Of a DNA stretch of 49,166 bases, positions 40,084 through 48,099 are shown in pieces; position 1 is the first letter of the stretch, and every line of letters begins with the position of its first letter. Source of the stretch: Nocardia aobensis NBRC 100429 (lineage in GTDB: Bacteria; Actinomycetota; Actinomycetes; Mycobacteriales; Mycobacteriaceae); the NCBI RefSeq assembly GCF_000308375.1, contig NZ_BAFQ01000196.1, positions 1-49,166 of the forward strand, read 5' to 3'. The position numbers and the translations under genes are program-made. Below the pieces are notes generated by a model. It saw nothing but the letters and a program-made list of their open reading frames with translations, searched no databases and was not told the DNA's origin.

Positions 40084-40842
40084 TCAGGCGTCGCGGCGGT
40101 CGACCACGATGAGCGCGGCACCGAAGACGACCGCCACGAAGACGATGAAGTAGACCAGCCCTCCCCACGGCCCCCAGTGCCAGTGCGCCGCGGAGGTGCC
40201 CTCCCCGAGGAACCGGTTGATGTTGGCGAAGGGCAGGAACGGCTGCACGCTGCGGCCGAAGCTGCCGAAACTACCGAGCAGCGTCTCGATCAGCAAGGGC
40301 CACAACACGATCAGCGAAATCGCCGCGGCCGACTGCCGCACCAGGGCGCCGACGCCGACCGACAGGATCACCGCCAGGAAGGCGTAGATCGCCAGTCCGT
40401 AGAGCGCGCGCCAATCGGCGTCGGAGTTCAGGCTCATCTGCCGCCCCGCATCGCCGGCCAGCGGTTTCGCGATGAGATAGGCCAGCAGACCCAGCACGAA
40501 GGTCAGCACCGCCGCGTAGGCGCCGGTCAGCAGGGCCTTGGTGGTGAGGACCAGGGACCGGTTCGGGGTCGCCTGGAAGGTGGTCCGGATGATGCCGAAG
40601 CGGTATTCACTGGTCACGGTGAGGGCGGCCATGATCATCAGAACCATGACGCCGAAGCCGGAGACACCGACCATGGCGCCGGCCGTGGTCAGCGTCGATT
40701 CGTTCTCATGGCCCATGCTGGCCCGCGAGACGCCCGCGATCAGGGCGGCCAGACCCAGGCCCAGCGCCACGACGATCGCCGAGCACCACCATGGTGACCG
40801 AGTCGAGGTGAGTTTGATCCGCTCCGCAGCGACGATACCCAT
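40084..40842 (-). CDS. ABC-2 type transporter permease
   Basis: 252-residue permease with about six membrane helices. Typical ABC-2 features are VTSEYRFGIIRTTFQATPNR (cytoplasmic loop after helix 2) and a C-terminal VVDRRDA. The ATG at 40842 overlaps the stop of the ATPase gene by 1 nt, so the two subunits are made together. Substrate is unknown; related pairs export lipids, peptides or drugs. No dedicated regulator is adjacent. Confidence 0.88.
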   Translation of the reverse strand: MGIVAAERIKLTSTRSPWWCSAIVVALGLGLAALIAGVSRASMGHENESTLTTAGAMVGVSGFGVMVLMIMAALTVTSEYRFGIIRTTFQATPNRSLVLTTKALLTGAYAAVLTFVLGLLAYLIAKPLAGDAGRQMSLNSDADWRALYGLAIYAFLAVILSVGVGALVRQSAAAISLIVLWPLLIETLLGSFGSFGRSVQPFLPFANINRFLGEGTSAAHWHWGPWGGLVYFIVFVAVVFGAALIVVDRRDA

Positions 40843-41807
40843 CAGAGCGCACCTCCCATCGCCTGCTCGACACCCTCACCGTGGTACTGCACCGCACCTC
40901 CGGTCATCCGCATGAACGCCTCCTCGAGCGAAGCCTGTTGCGGCGCAAGCTCATACAGGGTGATGCTGTTCGCGCCCGCCAATTTGCCGATGGCGTCGCT
41001 GGTTTCCCCGACCACCACCAGCGCGGGGGCGGTGTCGGCCGAGCCTTCCCGGTCGGCCGCGCTGCCGTCCTCGCGCACGGTCATCCCGTTCGAGGTGAGC
41101 AGGCTGCGCAGCTCGTCCAATTGCGGACTGCGCACCCGCACGGTCGATTCCGACGACTTCGCGATGAAGTCCTTGGTGTCGGTGTCGGCGATCAGTCTGC
41201 CGCGCCCGATCACGACCAGATGGTCGGCGGTCTGCGCCATTTCCGACAGCAGATGGCTCGACACCAGCACGGTGCGCCCCTCGGCGGCCAGCCGCTGCAT
41301 GAACCGCCGGATCCACAGAATGCCCTCGGGGTCCAGTCCGTTGACCGGTTCGTCGAACAGCAGCACCGGCGGATCGCCGAGCAGCGCCCCGGCCAGGCCG
41401 AGCCGCTGCGACATGCCGAGCGAGAATCCGCCGGCCTTCTTGTCGGCGACCTCGGTCAAGCCCACCAGCCGCAGCACCTCTTCCACCCGGCCGGCCGGAA
41501 TGTCGTTGGCGGCGGCCATCCAGCGCAGATGCGAGCGAGCCGACCGGTTCGGATGGACCCACTTGGCGTCCAGCAGGGCGCCGACCGCGCGCAGCGGATG
41601 ATCCAGCTCGCGGTAGCGCTTGCCCTGGATGACCGCCGTCCCGGCCGTGGGCTGATCCAGGCCGAGGATCATCCGCATGGTGGTCGACTTACCGGCGCCG
41701 TTCGGGCCGAGGAACCCGGTCACCTTGCCGGGTGTGACCGTGAACGACAGGTTCTCGACGGCAACGGTCGCACCGAAGCGCTTGGTAAGACCTCTGCATT
41801 CGATCAT
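40842..41807 (-). CDS. ABC transporter ATP-binding protein
   Basis: 321-residue ATPase of the DrrA/CcmA type. Walker A GPNGAGKST (about residues 35-43), signature region LGMSQRLGLAGALL (the LSGGQ motif reads LGMSQ), Walker B VLLFDEPVNGLDPEG and switch His in SSHLLSEM. The C-terminal part (about 215-320) is an accessory domain. The ATG at 41807 (MIECRGL) was chosen because the fold starts there. It is the first gene of the two-gene operon. Confidence 0.9.
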   Translation of the reverse strand: MIECRGLTKRFGATVAVENLSFTVTPGKVTGFLGPNGAGKSTTMRMILGLDQPTAGTAVIQGKRYRELDHPLRAVGALLDAKWVHPNRSARSHLRWMAAANDIPAGRVEEVLRLVGLTEVADKKAGGFSLGMSQRLGLAGALLGDPPVLLFDEPVNGLDPEGILWIRRFMQRLAAEGRTVLVSSHLLSEMAQTADHLVVIGRGRLIADTDTKDFIAKSSESTVRVRSPQLDELRSLLTSNGMTVREDGSAADREGSADTAPALVVVGETSDAIGKLAGANSITLYELAPQQASLEEAFMRMTGGAVQYHGEGVEQAMGGAL

Positions 41808-41867
41808 GGGCACCAGTCTCCCCGAGAACGCGGCACGCGACCATCGCTCACAGGTCGCGAGTCCGGT

Positions 41868-41929
41868 CATCCTCGAGGATGAGGGGGACCCCTAGGGTCC
41901 CGGTGAGCTCACCCAGCCCCGACCTGGGG
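41868..41929. terminator. cluster of four palindromes between thiG and the ABC operon
   Basis: Four perfect inverted repeats in 62 bp: CATCCTCGAGGATG (41868-41881), GGGACCC-CTA-GGGTCCC (41885-41901), GGTGAGCTCACC (41902-41913) and CCCC-GACCT-GGGG (41917-41929). They start 12 nt past the thiG stop and end about 60 nt before the ATPase gene. At least one probably ends the thiOSG transcript. Confidence 0.5.
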
Positions 41930-41941
41930 ACATCCCCGTGT

Positions 41942-42727
41942 TCACACCGCGGGAGAGGAAGCCTGGGCCCAGAACCGCTTGGGGATACGCCCGGCGTGGC
42001 GGGCCAGGTGACCGGCCTGCACCGCGGCGGCCATCGCCGTCGCCATCCGGGCCGGATGCCGGGCACGGGTGACGGCGGTGGCCAGCAGGACGGCCGAACA
42101 GCCCAGTTCCATCGCCAGAGCGGCGTCGCTCGCCGTGCCGATTCCCGCGTCCAGCACGACCGGAACCCCGGCGGCCTCGACGATCATCTCGATATTGTGC
42201 GGATTGCCGATGCCCAGCCCGGTGCCGATCGGCGAACCGAGCGGCATGACCGCGGCACAGCCGGCATCCTCCAAGCGGCGCGCGAGGACCGGATCGTCGG
42301 TGGTGTAGGGCAGCACCACGAAGCCGTCGTCGACCAATTGCTCTGCGGCCGCGACCAATTCGATGGCATCCGGCAGCAGGGTGCGTTCGTCGGCGATGAC
42401 CTCGAGTTTCACCCAATCGGTTTCCAGCGCCTCGCGCGCCAGCTGCGCGGTGAGGACCGCCTCGGCGGCGGTGCGGCAACCGGCGGTATTGGGCAGCGGG
42501 GCGATGTCGAGGCGTTTGAGCAGATCGAGCACGCCCGTTCCGCCCGCGGCGTCGATCCGGCGCATGGCGACGGTGGTCAATTCGGTACCGGAGGCGACCA
42601 GCGCCTCCTCGAGCACCGCCAGATTCTCCGCACCACCGGTGCCCATGATCAGCCGGGAGCCGAATTCGCGATCGGCGATGCGCAGCGGCTCGACCGGCCG
42701 CGATTCTGTGCCCGGAATGTCAGCCAC
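41942..42727 (-). CDS. thiG: thiazole synthase
   Basis: 261-residue TIM-barrel enzyme that forms the thiazole phosphate from DXP, dehydroglycine and ThiS thiocarboxylate. The Schiff-base Lys is in DWVKLEVI (about residue 107). Phosphate-binding loops are AVMPLGSPIGTGLG and VVLDAGIGTASDAALAMELG. The start is GTG at 42727, inside the end of thiS (8-nt overlap). It is the last gene of the thiO-thiS-thiG operon, as in Rv0415-Rv0417. Confidence 0.95.
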   Translation of the reverse strand: MADIPGTESRPVEPLRIADREFGSRLIMGTGGAENLAVLEEALVASGTELTTVAMRRIDAAGGTGVLDLLKRLDIAPLPNTAGCRTAAEAVLTAQLAREALETDWVKLEVIADERTLLPDAIELVAAAEQLVDDGFVVLPYTTDDPVLARRLEDAGCAAVMPLGSPIGTGLGIGNPHNIEMIVEAAGVPVVLDAGIGTASDAALAMELGCSAVLLATAVTRARHPARMATAMAAAVQAGHLARHAGRIPKRFWAQASSPAV

Positions 42728-42956
42728 CCTGCACCGCCGTCAGGACCTCGATCTCCCAGCCCCGGTCGACCGGCTCGTCCCACCGCGACTTCGGGAACAG
42801 TGAACCGTCCACCGCCAGGGCCACGCCGCGGCACGGCAGTTCCAGACGCTCGAGCAGTTCCCGGACGGTGAGCGGCTCCGCGAAGACGTGCTCGGTGCCG
42901 TTCACCGTGACGCCGACGGGAATCGATGGGGACGCGGAACTCGGTTGCGCGGTCAC
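42720..42956 (-). CDS. thiS: sulfur carrier protein ThiS
   Basis: 78-residue ubiquitin-like sulfur carrier. It ends in the required Gly-Gly (TAVQGG), which is converted to a thiocarboxylate that gives sulfur to ThiG. Core stretches are VTVNGTEHVF and TVRELLERLELPCRGVALAV. The N-terminus is about ten residues longer than in many homologues. The GTG at 42956 overlaps the thiO stop (GTGA). Confidence 0.94.
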   Translation of the reverse strand: MTAQPSSASPSIPVGVTVNGTEHVFAEPLTVRELLERLELPCRGVALAVDGSLFPKSRWDEPVDRGWEIEVLTAVQGG

Positions 42957-44047
42957 TGGTTACCTCCTGATGATGATGCGGGAGTAGCGGTTTCGGCGGT
43001 GGCGAAACGGTGCGGGTCGGCGGCCTTCGCCTCGGCGAGGACGTCGTCTGCCAGCAGCGCCGCCACCGCGTCGACGGTGATCGGTACGCCGAGAATGCCG
43101 TTGCGCCCGTGCCCGGTGGCGGCGATCACCCGATCCGAGAGCCATCCGATCAGCGGCAGATTGTCGGGGGTGCCGGGACGTCCGCCCGCGGCGGCCTCCG
43201 CCAGTTCGTATTCGCCGAGGGCCGGCCACACCGCTTCCGCGTCGGCGATCAGATCGCGGACCCCGGCCACGGTCACGGTGGTGTCGAATCCGGCCTCGTA
43301 CTGCGTGGCCCCGACCACCAGGCCGTCGGCGCGCGGAACCAGATAAACCGGCCGGCCGTGCACCCGCGCGCGGATCACCGAGGACGGCGGCGGCGGAGTG
43401 CCCGGGCGCCGGCGCAACCGCAGGATCTCGCCCTTGACCGGGCGCACCGGCAGCTCCCACAGTCGCGCGCTGGCCGACCCCGCGGCCAGCACGATCCGGT
43501 CGTGGTCGAGTTCGTCCACAGCCGTCACGGGTGTGGGATCGATGTGCACACCGGCCTGTTCACATCCGCGGCGCAGGGCCGCGAGCAGCAGGCGATTGTC
43601 CACCGCCGGCTCGTCCACGGCCAGCAGACCGGCCCGGACGGTGCGCGAGAGCCCGGCCTCGGTCGCGCGGACCCCGGCCCGGTCGAGCACGCGCATCGCA
43701 TATCCGTGGCCGGCGCAGAAGTCGGCGATCGTGCGCAGGTCGGCGGCATCGGCCGCGTCCAGTGCCAGGGTGAGGGTCTGCCGGGCCACGAAGACGTCCA
43801 CCCCGGTGGCCTCTCGCAGCCGGGCGCCGAATTCCGGCCAGCGCCGCAGCGACGCCGCACCGAATTCGAGCAGGTCGTCCTCACCGGGCCAGCCCTCCGA
43901 GAGAGGAGCGAGCATGCCGCCCGCGACCCAGGACGCGCCGGACCCCACACCGGGATCGAGAATCGTCACCGACCAGCCCTGTTCGGCGGCCCGCCAGGCC
44001 ACCGACAGACCGATCACACCCCCACCCACGACGGCCAGACTTCGCAT
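42953..44047 (-). CDS. thiO: glycine oxidase ThiO
   Basis: 364-residue FAD-dependent amine oxidase that supplies dehydroglycine for thiazole formation. The N-terminal Rossmann motif VVGGGVIGLSVAWRAAEQGW is followed by SGASWVAGGMLAPLSEGWPG (about residues 40-59). C-terminal GHGRNGILGVPIT completes the FAD site. The ATG at 44047 was chosen because the FAD motif follows at once and GAGGTGGAG precedes it; the longer frame overlaps thiE. It is first in the thiOSG operon. No TPP riboswitch was found in its leader. Confidence 0.94.
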   Translation of the reverse strand: MRSLAVVGGGVIGLSVAWRAAEQGWSVTILDPGVGSGASWVAGGMLAPLSEGWPGEDDLLEFGAASLRRWPEFGARLREATGVDVFVARQTLTLALDAADAADLRTIADFCAGHGYAMRVLDRAGVRATEAGLSRTVRAGLLAVDEPAVDNRLLLAALRRGCEQAGVHIDPTPVTAVDELDHDRIVLAAGSASARLWELPVRPVKGEILRLRRRPGTPPPPSSVIRARVHGRPVYLVPRADGLVVGATQYEAGFDTTVTVAGVRDLIADAEAVWPALGEYELAEAAAGGRPGTPDNLPLIGWLSDRVIAATGHGRNGILGVPITVDAVAALLADDVLAEAKAADPHRFATAETATPASSSGGNQ

Positions 44048-44181
44048 CACTCCACCTCGCTCGGGTCCCGGACTCGCTCGGACCGCGCCGTGCACGGCCG
44101 ACACCGGGAAATCGGCGTTCCCGCGCGGCCGCCATCGCTGCGGGAATGCCCTCTTGTTTCGCCTCTCCACGGTAGCGCGGC

Positions 44182-44187
44182 TACGGT
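44182..44187 (+). promoter_or_regulatory. leaderless-type -10 element (thiE)
   Basis: TACGGT, 7 nt before the GTG at 44195. It decides the start of thiE over the ATG at 44222. Confidence 0.55.
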
Positions 44188-44194
44188 CGAAGCC

Positions 44195-44899
44195 GTGCAA
44201 CCGTCCCAACCGCAACGCCCGATGGCACCGCGCGAACGCCTGGCCTCGGCCCGGCTCTACCTGTGCACCGACGCCCGGCGCGATACCGGTGATCTGGCCG
44301 CATTCGCCGAGGCGGCGCTCTCCGGTGGTGTCGACATCATCCAGCTGCGTGACAAGGGTTCGGCCGGCGAGGCGAAGTTCGGGCCGCTCGAGGCCGGCGC
44401 CGAACTCGGCGCGCTGGCCGAACTGAAGGCCGCCGCCCGCCGCCACGGCGCGCTCGTAGCGGTCAACGATCGCGCCGATATCGCACTGGCGGCCGGCGCC
44501 GATGTGCTGCATCTGGGCCAGGGCGATCTACCGCCCTGGTACGCCCGCCGGATCGTCGGGCCGGATGTGGTGATCGGCCGATCCACCCACAATCGCAACC
44601 AGGCCGGGCTCGCGGTCGTCGACGAGCACATCGACTACTTCTGCACCGGGCCGGTGTGGAATACGCCGACCAAACCGGGCCGCACCGCGGCGGGTATCGA
44701 GTTGGTGCGCTCGACCGCGGAGTCGCATCCGACCCGGCCGTGGTTCGCGATCGGCGGGATCGATCGCGACCGCCTGCCGGAGGTGCTCGCGGCCGGCGCC
44801 GACCGAGTGGTCGTGGTGCGTGCGATCACGGCGGCGCGCGACCCGCAGGCCGCCGCCCGCGAACTCAAACAGCGGTTGCTGGAGAACGCGGCGAACTGA
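44195..44899 (+). CDS. thiE: thiamine-phosphate synthase
   Basis: About 234 residues; joins HMP pyrophosphate and thiazole phosphate to thiamine phosphate. Motifs: GGVDIIQLRDKG, VNDRADIALAAGADVLHLGQ, IGRSTHNRNQA, YFCTGPVWNTPTKPG and WFAIGGIDRDRLPEVL. The GTG at 44195 is favoured by the leaderless -10; an ATG at 44222 would also keep the whole fold. Divergent from thiO with no shared riboswitch, as in Rv0414c/Rv0415. It converges with mutT3. Confidence 0.94.
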   Translation: MQPSQPQRPMAPRERLASARLYLCTDARRDTGDLAAFAEAALSGGVDIIQLRDKGSAGEAKFGPLEAGAELGALAELKAAARRHGALVAVNDRADIALAAGADVLHLGQGDLPPWYARRIVGPDVVIGRSTHNRNQAGLAVVDEHIDYFCTGPVWNTPTKPGRTAAGIELVRSTAESHPTRPWFAIGGIDRDRLPEVLAAGADRVVVVRAITAARDPQAAARELKQRLLENAAN

Positions 44900-44946
44900 T
44901 ACACAGCCGTACACATGGGGAGGACACGGCTATTCACATACGGCGT

Positions 44947-45633
44947 TCAGTCCAGTACCTGGTCCAGGGTCAGCACCAGCGTTTCCTCGTACTGCGCGTA
45001 CCCACCGGATCCGTTCTCGCCGGATCCGTTCTCGCGCTGCGCGATCCGGGCGGTCGGCGCGGCGACATCGTGCGTGTCGAGCCACAGGAAGCCCCGATCG
45101 GCGAGGTCGATCGTGCGCGGCAGCACCGCCGCGATGGCGGCCGCCTCGGCCAGTCCGTCCAGTTCGAGCCGGGCCGCGGCCGCGCGCAGCCCGGGCCACG
45201 CGACGGCGAATCCGGGATGCAGCGGCCGGGCGTCGACCTCCTCCTCGGGGACCCACGCCAGTTCCGCGCTTTCGCGATTCGCGGTGGTCGCCAAGGTTTC
45301 CGACACATCGGCCACCACGGTGGTGTAGGTCCAGCCGGAGTCCGCGGTACTCGTCACCCGGCTGCCGCGCACCCGGACCGCCTCCGGATCGATTCCGGCT
45401 TCTTCCTGCGCCTCACGGACCGCAGCGTGCACGCTGGTCTCATGACTGTCGCGTGCACCACCGGGCAGCGCCCACGTTCCACCCTGATGGCTCCACGGCG
45501 CCCGGTGTTGCAGCAGCACCAATGCGCCGCCGCCCTGCCGGGGTGCCCGCAGCAGCAGTCCGGCGGCCCCGAACAGGCCCCACTGCCGCGTCCCATCGGG
45601 GCTTTCCAAGAAGCCGTCTCCGTCACCGCGCAT
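44947..45633 (-). CDS. mutT3: Nudix hydrolase, MutT3-like
   Basis: 228-residue Nudix hydrolase. The box GARDSHETSVHAAVREAQEE followed by AGI fits GX5EX7REUXEEXGU fully. C-terminal half is longer than a minimal MutT. Order matches Rv0413 (MutT3), an enzyme reported to clean oxidised guanine nucleotides from the pool; specificity here is inferred from position. The ATG at 45633 follows GAGGCGGAG. The tail has a duplicated ENGSGENGSG stretch (short direct repeat in DNA). Confidence 0.88.
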   Translation of the reverse strand: MRGDGDGFLESPDGTRQWGLFGAAGLLLRAPRQGGGALVLLQHRAPWSHQGGTWALPGGARDSHETSVHAAVREAQEEAGIDPEAVRVRGSRVTSTADSGWTYTTVVADVSETLATTANRESAELAWVPEEEVDARPLHPGFAVAWPGLRAAAARLELDGLAEAAAIAAVLPRTIDLADRGFLWLDTHDVAAPTARIAQRENGSGENGSGGYAQYEETLVLTLDQVLD

Positions 45634-45678
45634 GCTCCGCCTCGTCCCGATCCGCGCCGGCGTCCTGACCGCCGGCCT

Positions 45679-45720
45679 CCGGTACCGCCGTCGTGACCGA
45701 CACATATCGGGCGGTACCGG
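45679..45720. promoter_or_regulatory. 11-bp inverted repeat in the mutT3/glnX intergenic region
   Basis: CCGGTACCGCC (45679-45689) pairs perfectly with GGCGGTACCGG (45710-45720), 20 nt apart. It lies between divergent genes, 58 nt before glnX. It could be an operator or a hairpin in the leader of glnX-glnH-pknG. Confidence 0.5.
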
Positions 45721-45778
45721 TACGACCACAATAAGCTCAGTCCGCACAATGCAACCCGCTGAACGAACGGAGGTGGGC

Positions 45779-47128
45779 ATGGCTCGAATCGGGCATTCGC
45801 AGCTCGACGAGCTGTCCCCGCGGGCCGCGGCTGCCGCCGTGCGCAGCCGGCTCGACGCGACCGATGTCCGCGCGTTCGCGCGCTCGTCCCCCGCCCGGCT
45901 GATCGCGCTGGGCCTGTTACTGCTCGGGCTGTGCCTGATCGCCGGCGCCGTCACCTCCGCAGAGGTGGGCCACCGCCAGCACGCCCTGGACTATCTGCTC
46001 GACGAGGCCGAACCGGACGCCAATTCCGCACAGCATCTCTACACCTCGCTGTCGGTGGCAGATGCCGCCGCCGGCACCGCCTTCATCTCCGGGGGGCTGG
46101 AACCGAAACCGGTGCGCGATCGCTACGACCAGGCGGTCGGCGAGGCAGCGGCGGAGCTGGTGGCCCAGTCCGACAACGCCGGCACGCCCGGCTCGGTCAC
46201 ACCCGATGCCGACACCCGGCTGCGCACCGGTGTGGCCACCGAACTGCCGGTCTACACCGGCCTCATCGAGACCGCGCGCGCCAACAACCGCGAAGGCCAT
46301 CCCGTCGGCGCCGCCTATCAGAGCGAGGCGTCGAATCTCATGCAGACCACCATGCTTCCGACCGCGCAGGAGTTGCAGGAGCACCGGTCCGCGGCGATCG
46401 CGGCGACCCAGCGCCAGCACGTGCGGCCGCCGTGGGCGGCGATCGTGCTGCCGATCCTGACGCTCGCCGCACTGGTGGCGGCGCAGTTCTATCTGGCCCG
46501 GCGCTGGCATCGAGTGCTCAACCCGGGTCTGCTGGTGGCCTCCGGCATTCTGCTGATCCTGCTGGCCTGGACGGTGATCGCCGGATCGTTCTCGGCGGTG
46601 GCGACCACCTCGGGACGCGACGACGGCGCGGTGCCGGGCGCCCAGCTGACCGAGAGCCGCATCCTGGCCCAGCAGGCGCGGGCGGCGGAGACGCTGAAAT
46701 TGGTGCGCCGCGATGCCAGCGGCGACTACGACCACACCTACGACACCGCCACCGCACGGCTCGACGATCTGCTCACCCACTATCCGGGCGGCGCACCGGG
46801 CGCCGACGATGTGCGCAATGCGCATGCGGCACTGGGCCGTTGGCGTTCGGCCCATCAGCGGATGAACGACGCGCTGGGCCGCGGCGATTTCCCGGCCGCC
46901 ACCGCGGTGGCGATCGGCGCGGATCCGGCGCAGGCCAGCGCGGCGGTCGACACCCTCGACAACGCGCTCGCCGCCGGTATGGGTGAAACGCGGAATACGT
47001 TGCGCGGGGAGATATCCGATGCCGCGCGGTCGCTGGATTTCCTGGCCCCGGGCGCACTCACCCTGGCCGCGCTGGCGGCGGTGTTCGTGGTGGCCGGGCT
47101 GTGGCCGCGTTTGAGGGAGTACCGATGA
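45779..47128 (+). CDS. glnX: GlnX-like membrane protein
   Basis: 449-residue membrane protein, counterpart of Rv0412c. Four hydrophobic helices are visible: about residues 41-59, 221-240, 252-275 and a C-terminal one at 423-440. They leave a large extracytoplasmic region after the first (about 60-215) and another at 280-420, both helical and Ala-rich. In mycobacteria GlnX and GlnH signal external amino acids to PknG. GGAGG precedes the ATG. It overlaps glnH by ATGA at 47125. Confidence 0.88.
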   Translation: MARIGHSQLDELSPRAAAAAVRSRLDATDVRAFARSSPARLIALGLLLLGLCLIAGAVTSAEVGHRQHALDYLLDEAEPDANSAQHLYTSLSVADAAAGTAFISGGLEPKPVRDRYDQAVGEAAAELVAQSDNAGTPGSVTPDADTRLRTGVATELPVYTGLIETARANNREGHPVGAAYQSEASNLMQTTMLPTAQELQEHRSAAIAATQRQHVRPPWAAIVLPILTLAALVAAQFYLARRWHRVLNPGLLVASGILLILLAWTVIAGSFSAVATTSGRDDGAVPGAQLTESRILAQQARAAETLKLVRRDASGDYDHTYDTATARLDDLLTHYPGGAPGADDVRNAHAALGRWRSAHQRMNDALGRGDFPAATAVAIGADPAQASAAVDTLDNALAAGMGETRNTLRGEISDAARSLDFLAPGALTLAALAAVFVVAGLWPRLREYR

Positions 47129-48096
47129 GAGCGAGGCGGGTCGCGGCAGCGGCATTGGCGGCATCGGCCCTGCTGGCCGGCGGTTGCGGCGGTGCGCCGA
47201 GCGCCCCGCGCACCGGCGGCAGCGGCACCTACACCGAACCGCCACTGCCGGCCAATGCCGTTGTGACACAACCACAGTCGGCACCCGCCCCCGCACTCGA
47301 ACCACAATGCGGTAATCCCACCGCCAGCCTGCGTCCCGGCGCCGATCACGGGCCCGCCCTCGACGCCGTCCGCGCGCGCGGGCGATTGCTGGTCGGGCTG
47401 GATCCCGGCAGCAATCTGTTCAGCTTCCGCGATCCGATCAGCGGCACCCTCGCCGGCTTCGATGTCGACGTCGCCGCCGAGATCGCGCGCGATCTGTTCG
47501 GCGATCCGCGCCGCATCGAGTACCGGATCCTCGGTTCGGCGGATCGTGAACGGGCACTGCAGGATCACAGCGTCGACGTGGTGGTGAAGACCATGACCAT
47601 CACCTGCGACCGACGCCAGCGCGTCGATTTCTCCACCACCTACCTGATGTCGCATCAACGCGTCCTGGCGGTGAAGGGATCCGGCATCACCTCGATGGCG
47701 GATCTGGGCGGTAAGCGGGTCTGCGCGGTGGGCGGCACCACCTCGCTCGACCGGATTCGGCACATCCAGCCGACGGCCGCGATCATGACGGTGCCGACCT
47801 GGGCGGACTGCCTGGTGGTATTGCAGCAACGCCAGGTCGACGCGATCAGCACCGATGACGCGCTGCTCGCCGGGCTGGCGGCGCAGGACCCCTACGCCGA
47901 GGTGGTGGGCCCCGCCCTCAGTGACGAGCCGTACGGCGTCGGCGTTCCGAAGGGTAACGACGATATGGTCCGATTCGTGAACGCCACCCTGCAGCGGTTG
48001 CGCACCGACGGCACCTGGGATCGGCTCTATCAGCATTGGCTGGCGCCCGCGCTGGGCCCCGCGGCCGGACCGCCGGAACCGACCTATCGGGACTGA
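47125..48096 (+). CDS. glnH: GlnH amino-acid binding lipoprotein
   Basis: 323-residue family-3 solute-binding lipoprotein. Signal peptide with lipidated Cys at residue 21 (LLAGGC). The binding domain (about 80-310) shows GRLLVGLDPGSNLFSFRDP, LAGFDVDVAAEIARDLFG and VVVKTMTITCDRRQRVDFST, typical of Asp/Glu/Gln sensors. No ABC permease for it is nearby. Its mycobacterial counterpart (Rv0411c) serves as a sensor acting through GlnX on PknG. ATGA overlap with glnX. Confidence 0.92.
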   Translation: MRARRVAAAALAASALLAGGCGGAPSAPRTGGSGTYTEPPLPANAVVTQPQSAPAPALEPQCGNPTASLRPGADHGPALDAVRARGRLLVGLDPGSNLFSFRDPISGTLAGFDVDVAAEIARDLFGDPRRIEYRILGSADRERALQDHSVDVVVKTMTITCDRRQRVDFSTTYLMSHQRVLAVKGSGITSMADLGGKRVCAVGGTTSLDRIRHIQPTAAIMTVPTWADCLVVLQQRQVDAISTDDALLAGLAAQDPYAEVVGPALSDEPYGVGVPKGNDDMVRFVNATLQRLRTDGTWDRLYQHWLAPALGPAAGPPEPTYRD

Positions 48097-48099
48097 TCC

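Noticed and set aside
44048..44194. Possible TPP riboswitch between thiO and thiE
   Set aside because: Neither strand has CTGAGA or the GCGTAGGGA core, so no aptamer can be supported.
42953..44512. N-terminally extended ThiO of 519 residues
   Set aside because: The extra 155 codons are antisense to thiE and have no FAD-binding features; the Rossmann motif begins at the ATG at 44047.
44990..45040. Short repeat in the mutT3 3' part as a regulatory element
   Set aside because: It is an in-frame duplication coding for a repeated Asn-Gly-Ser-Gly-Glu stretch, best explained as local slippage inside the gene.
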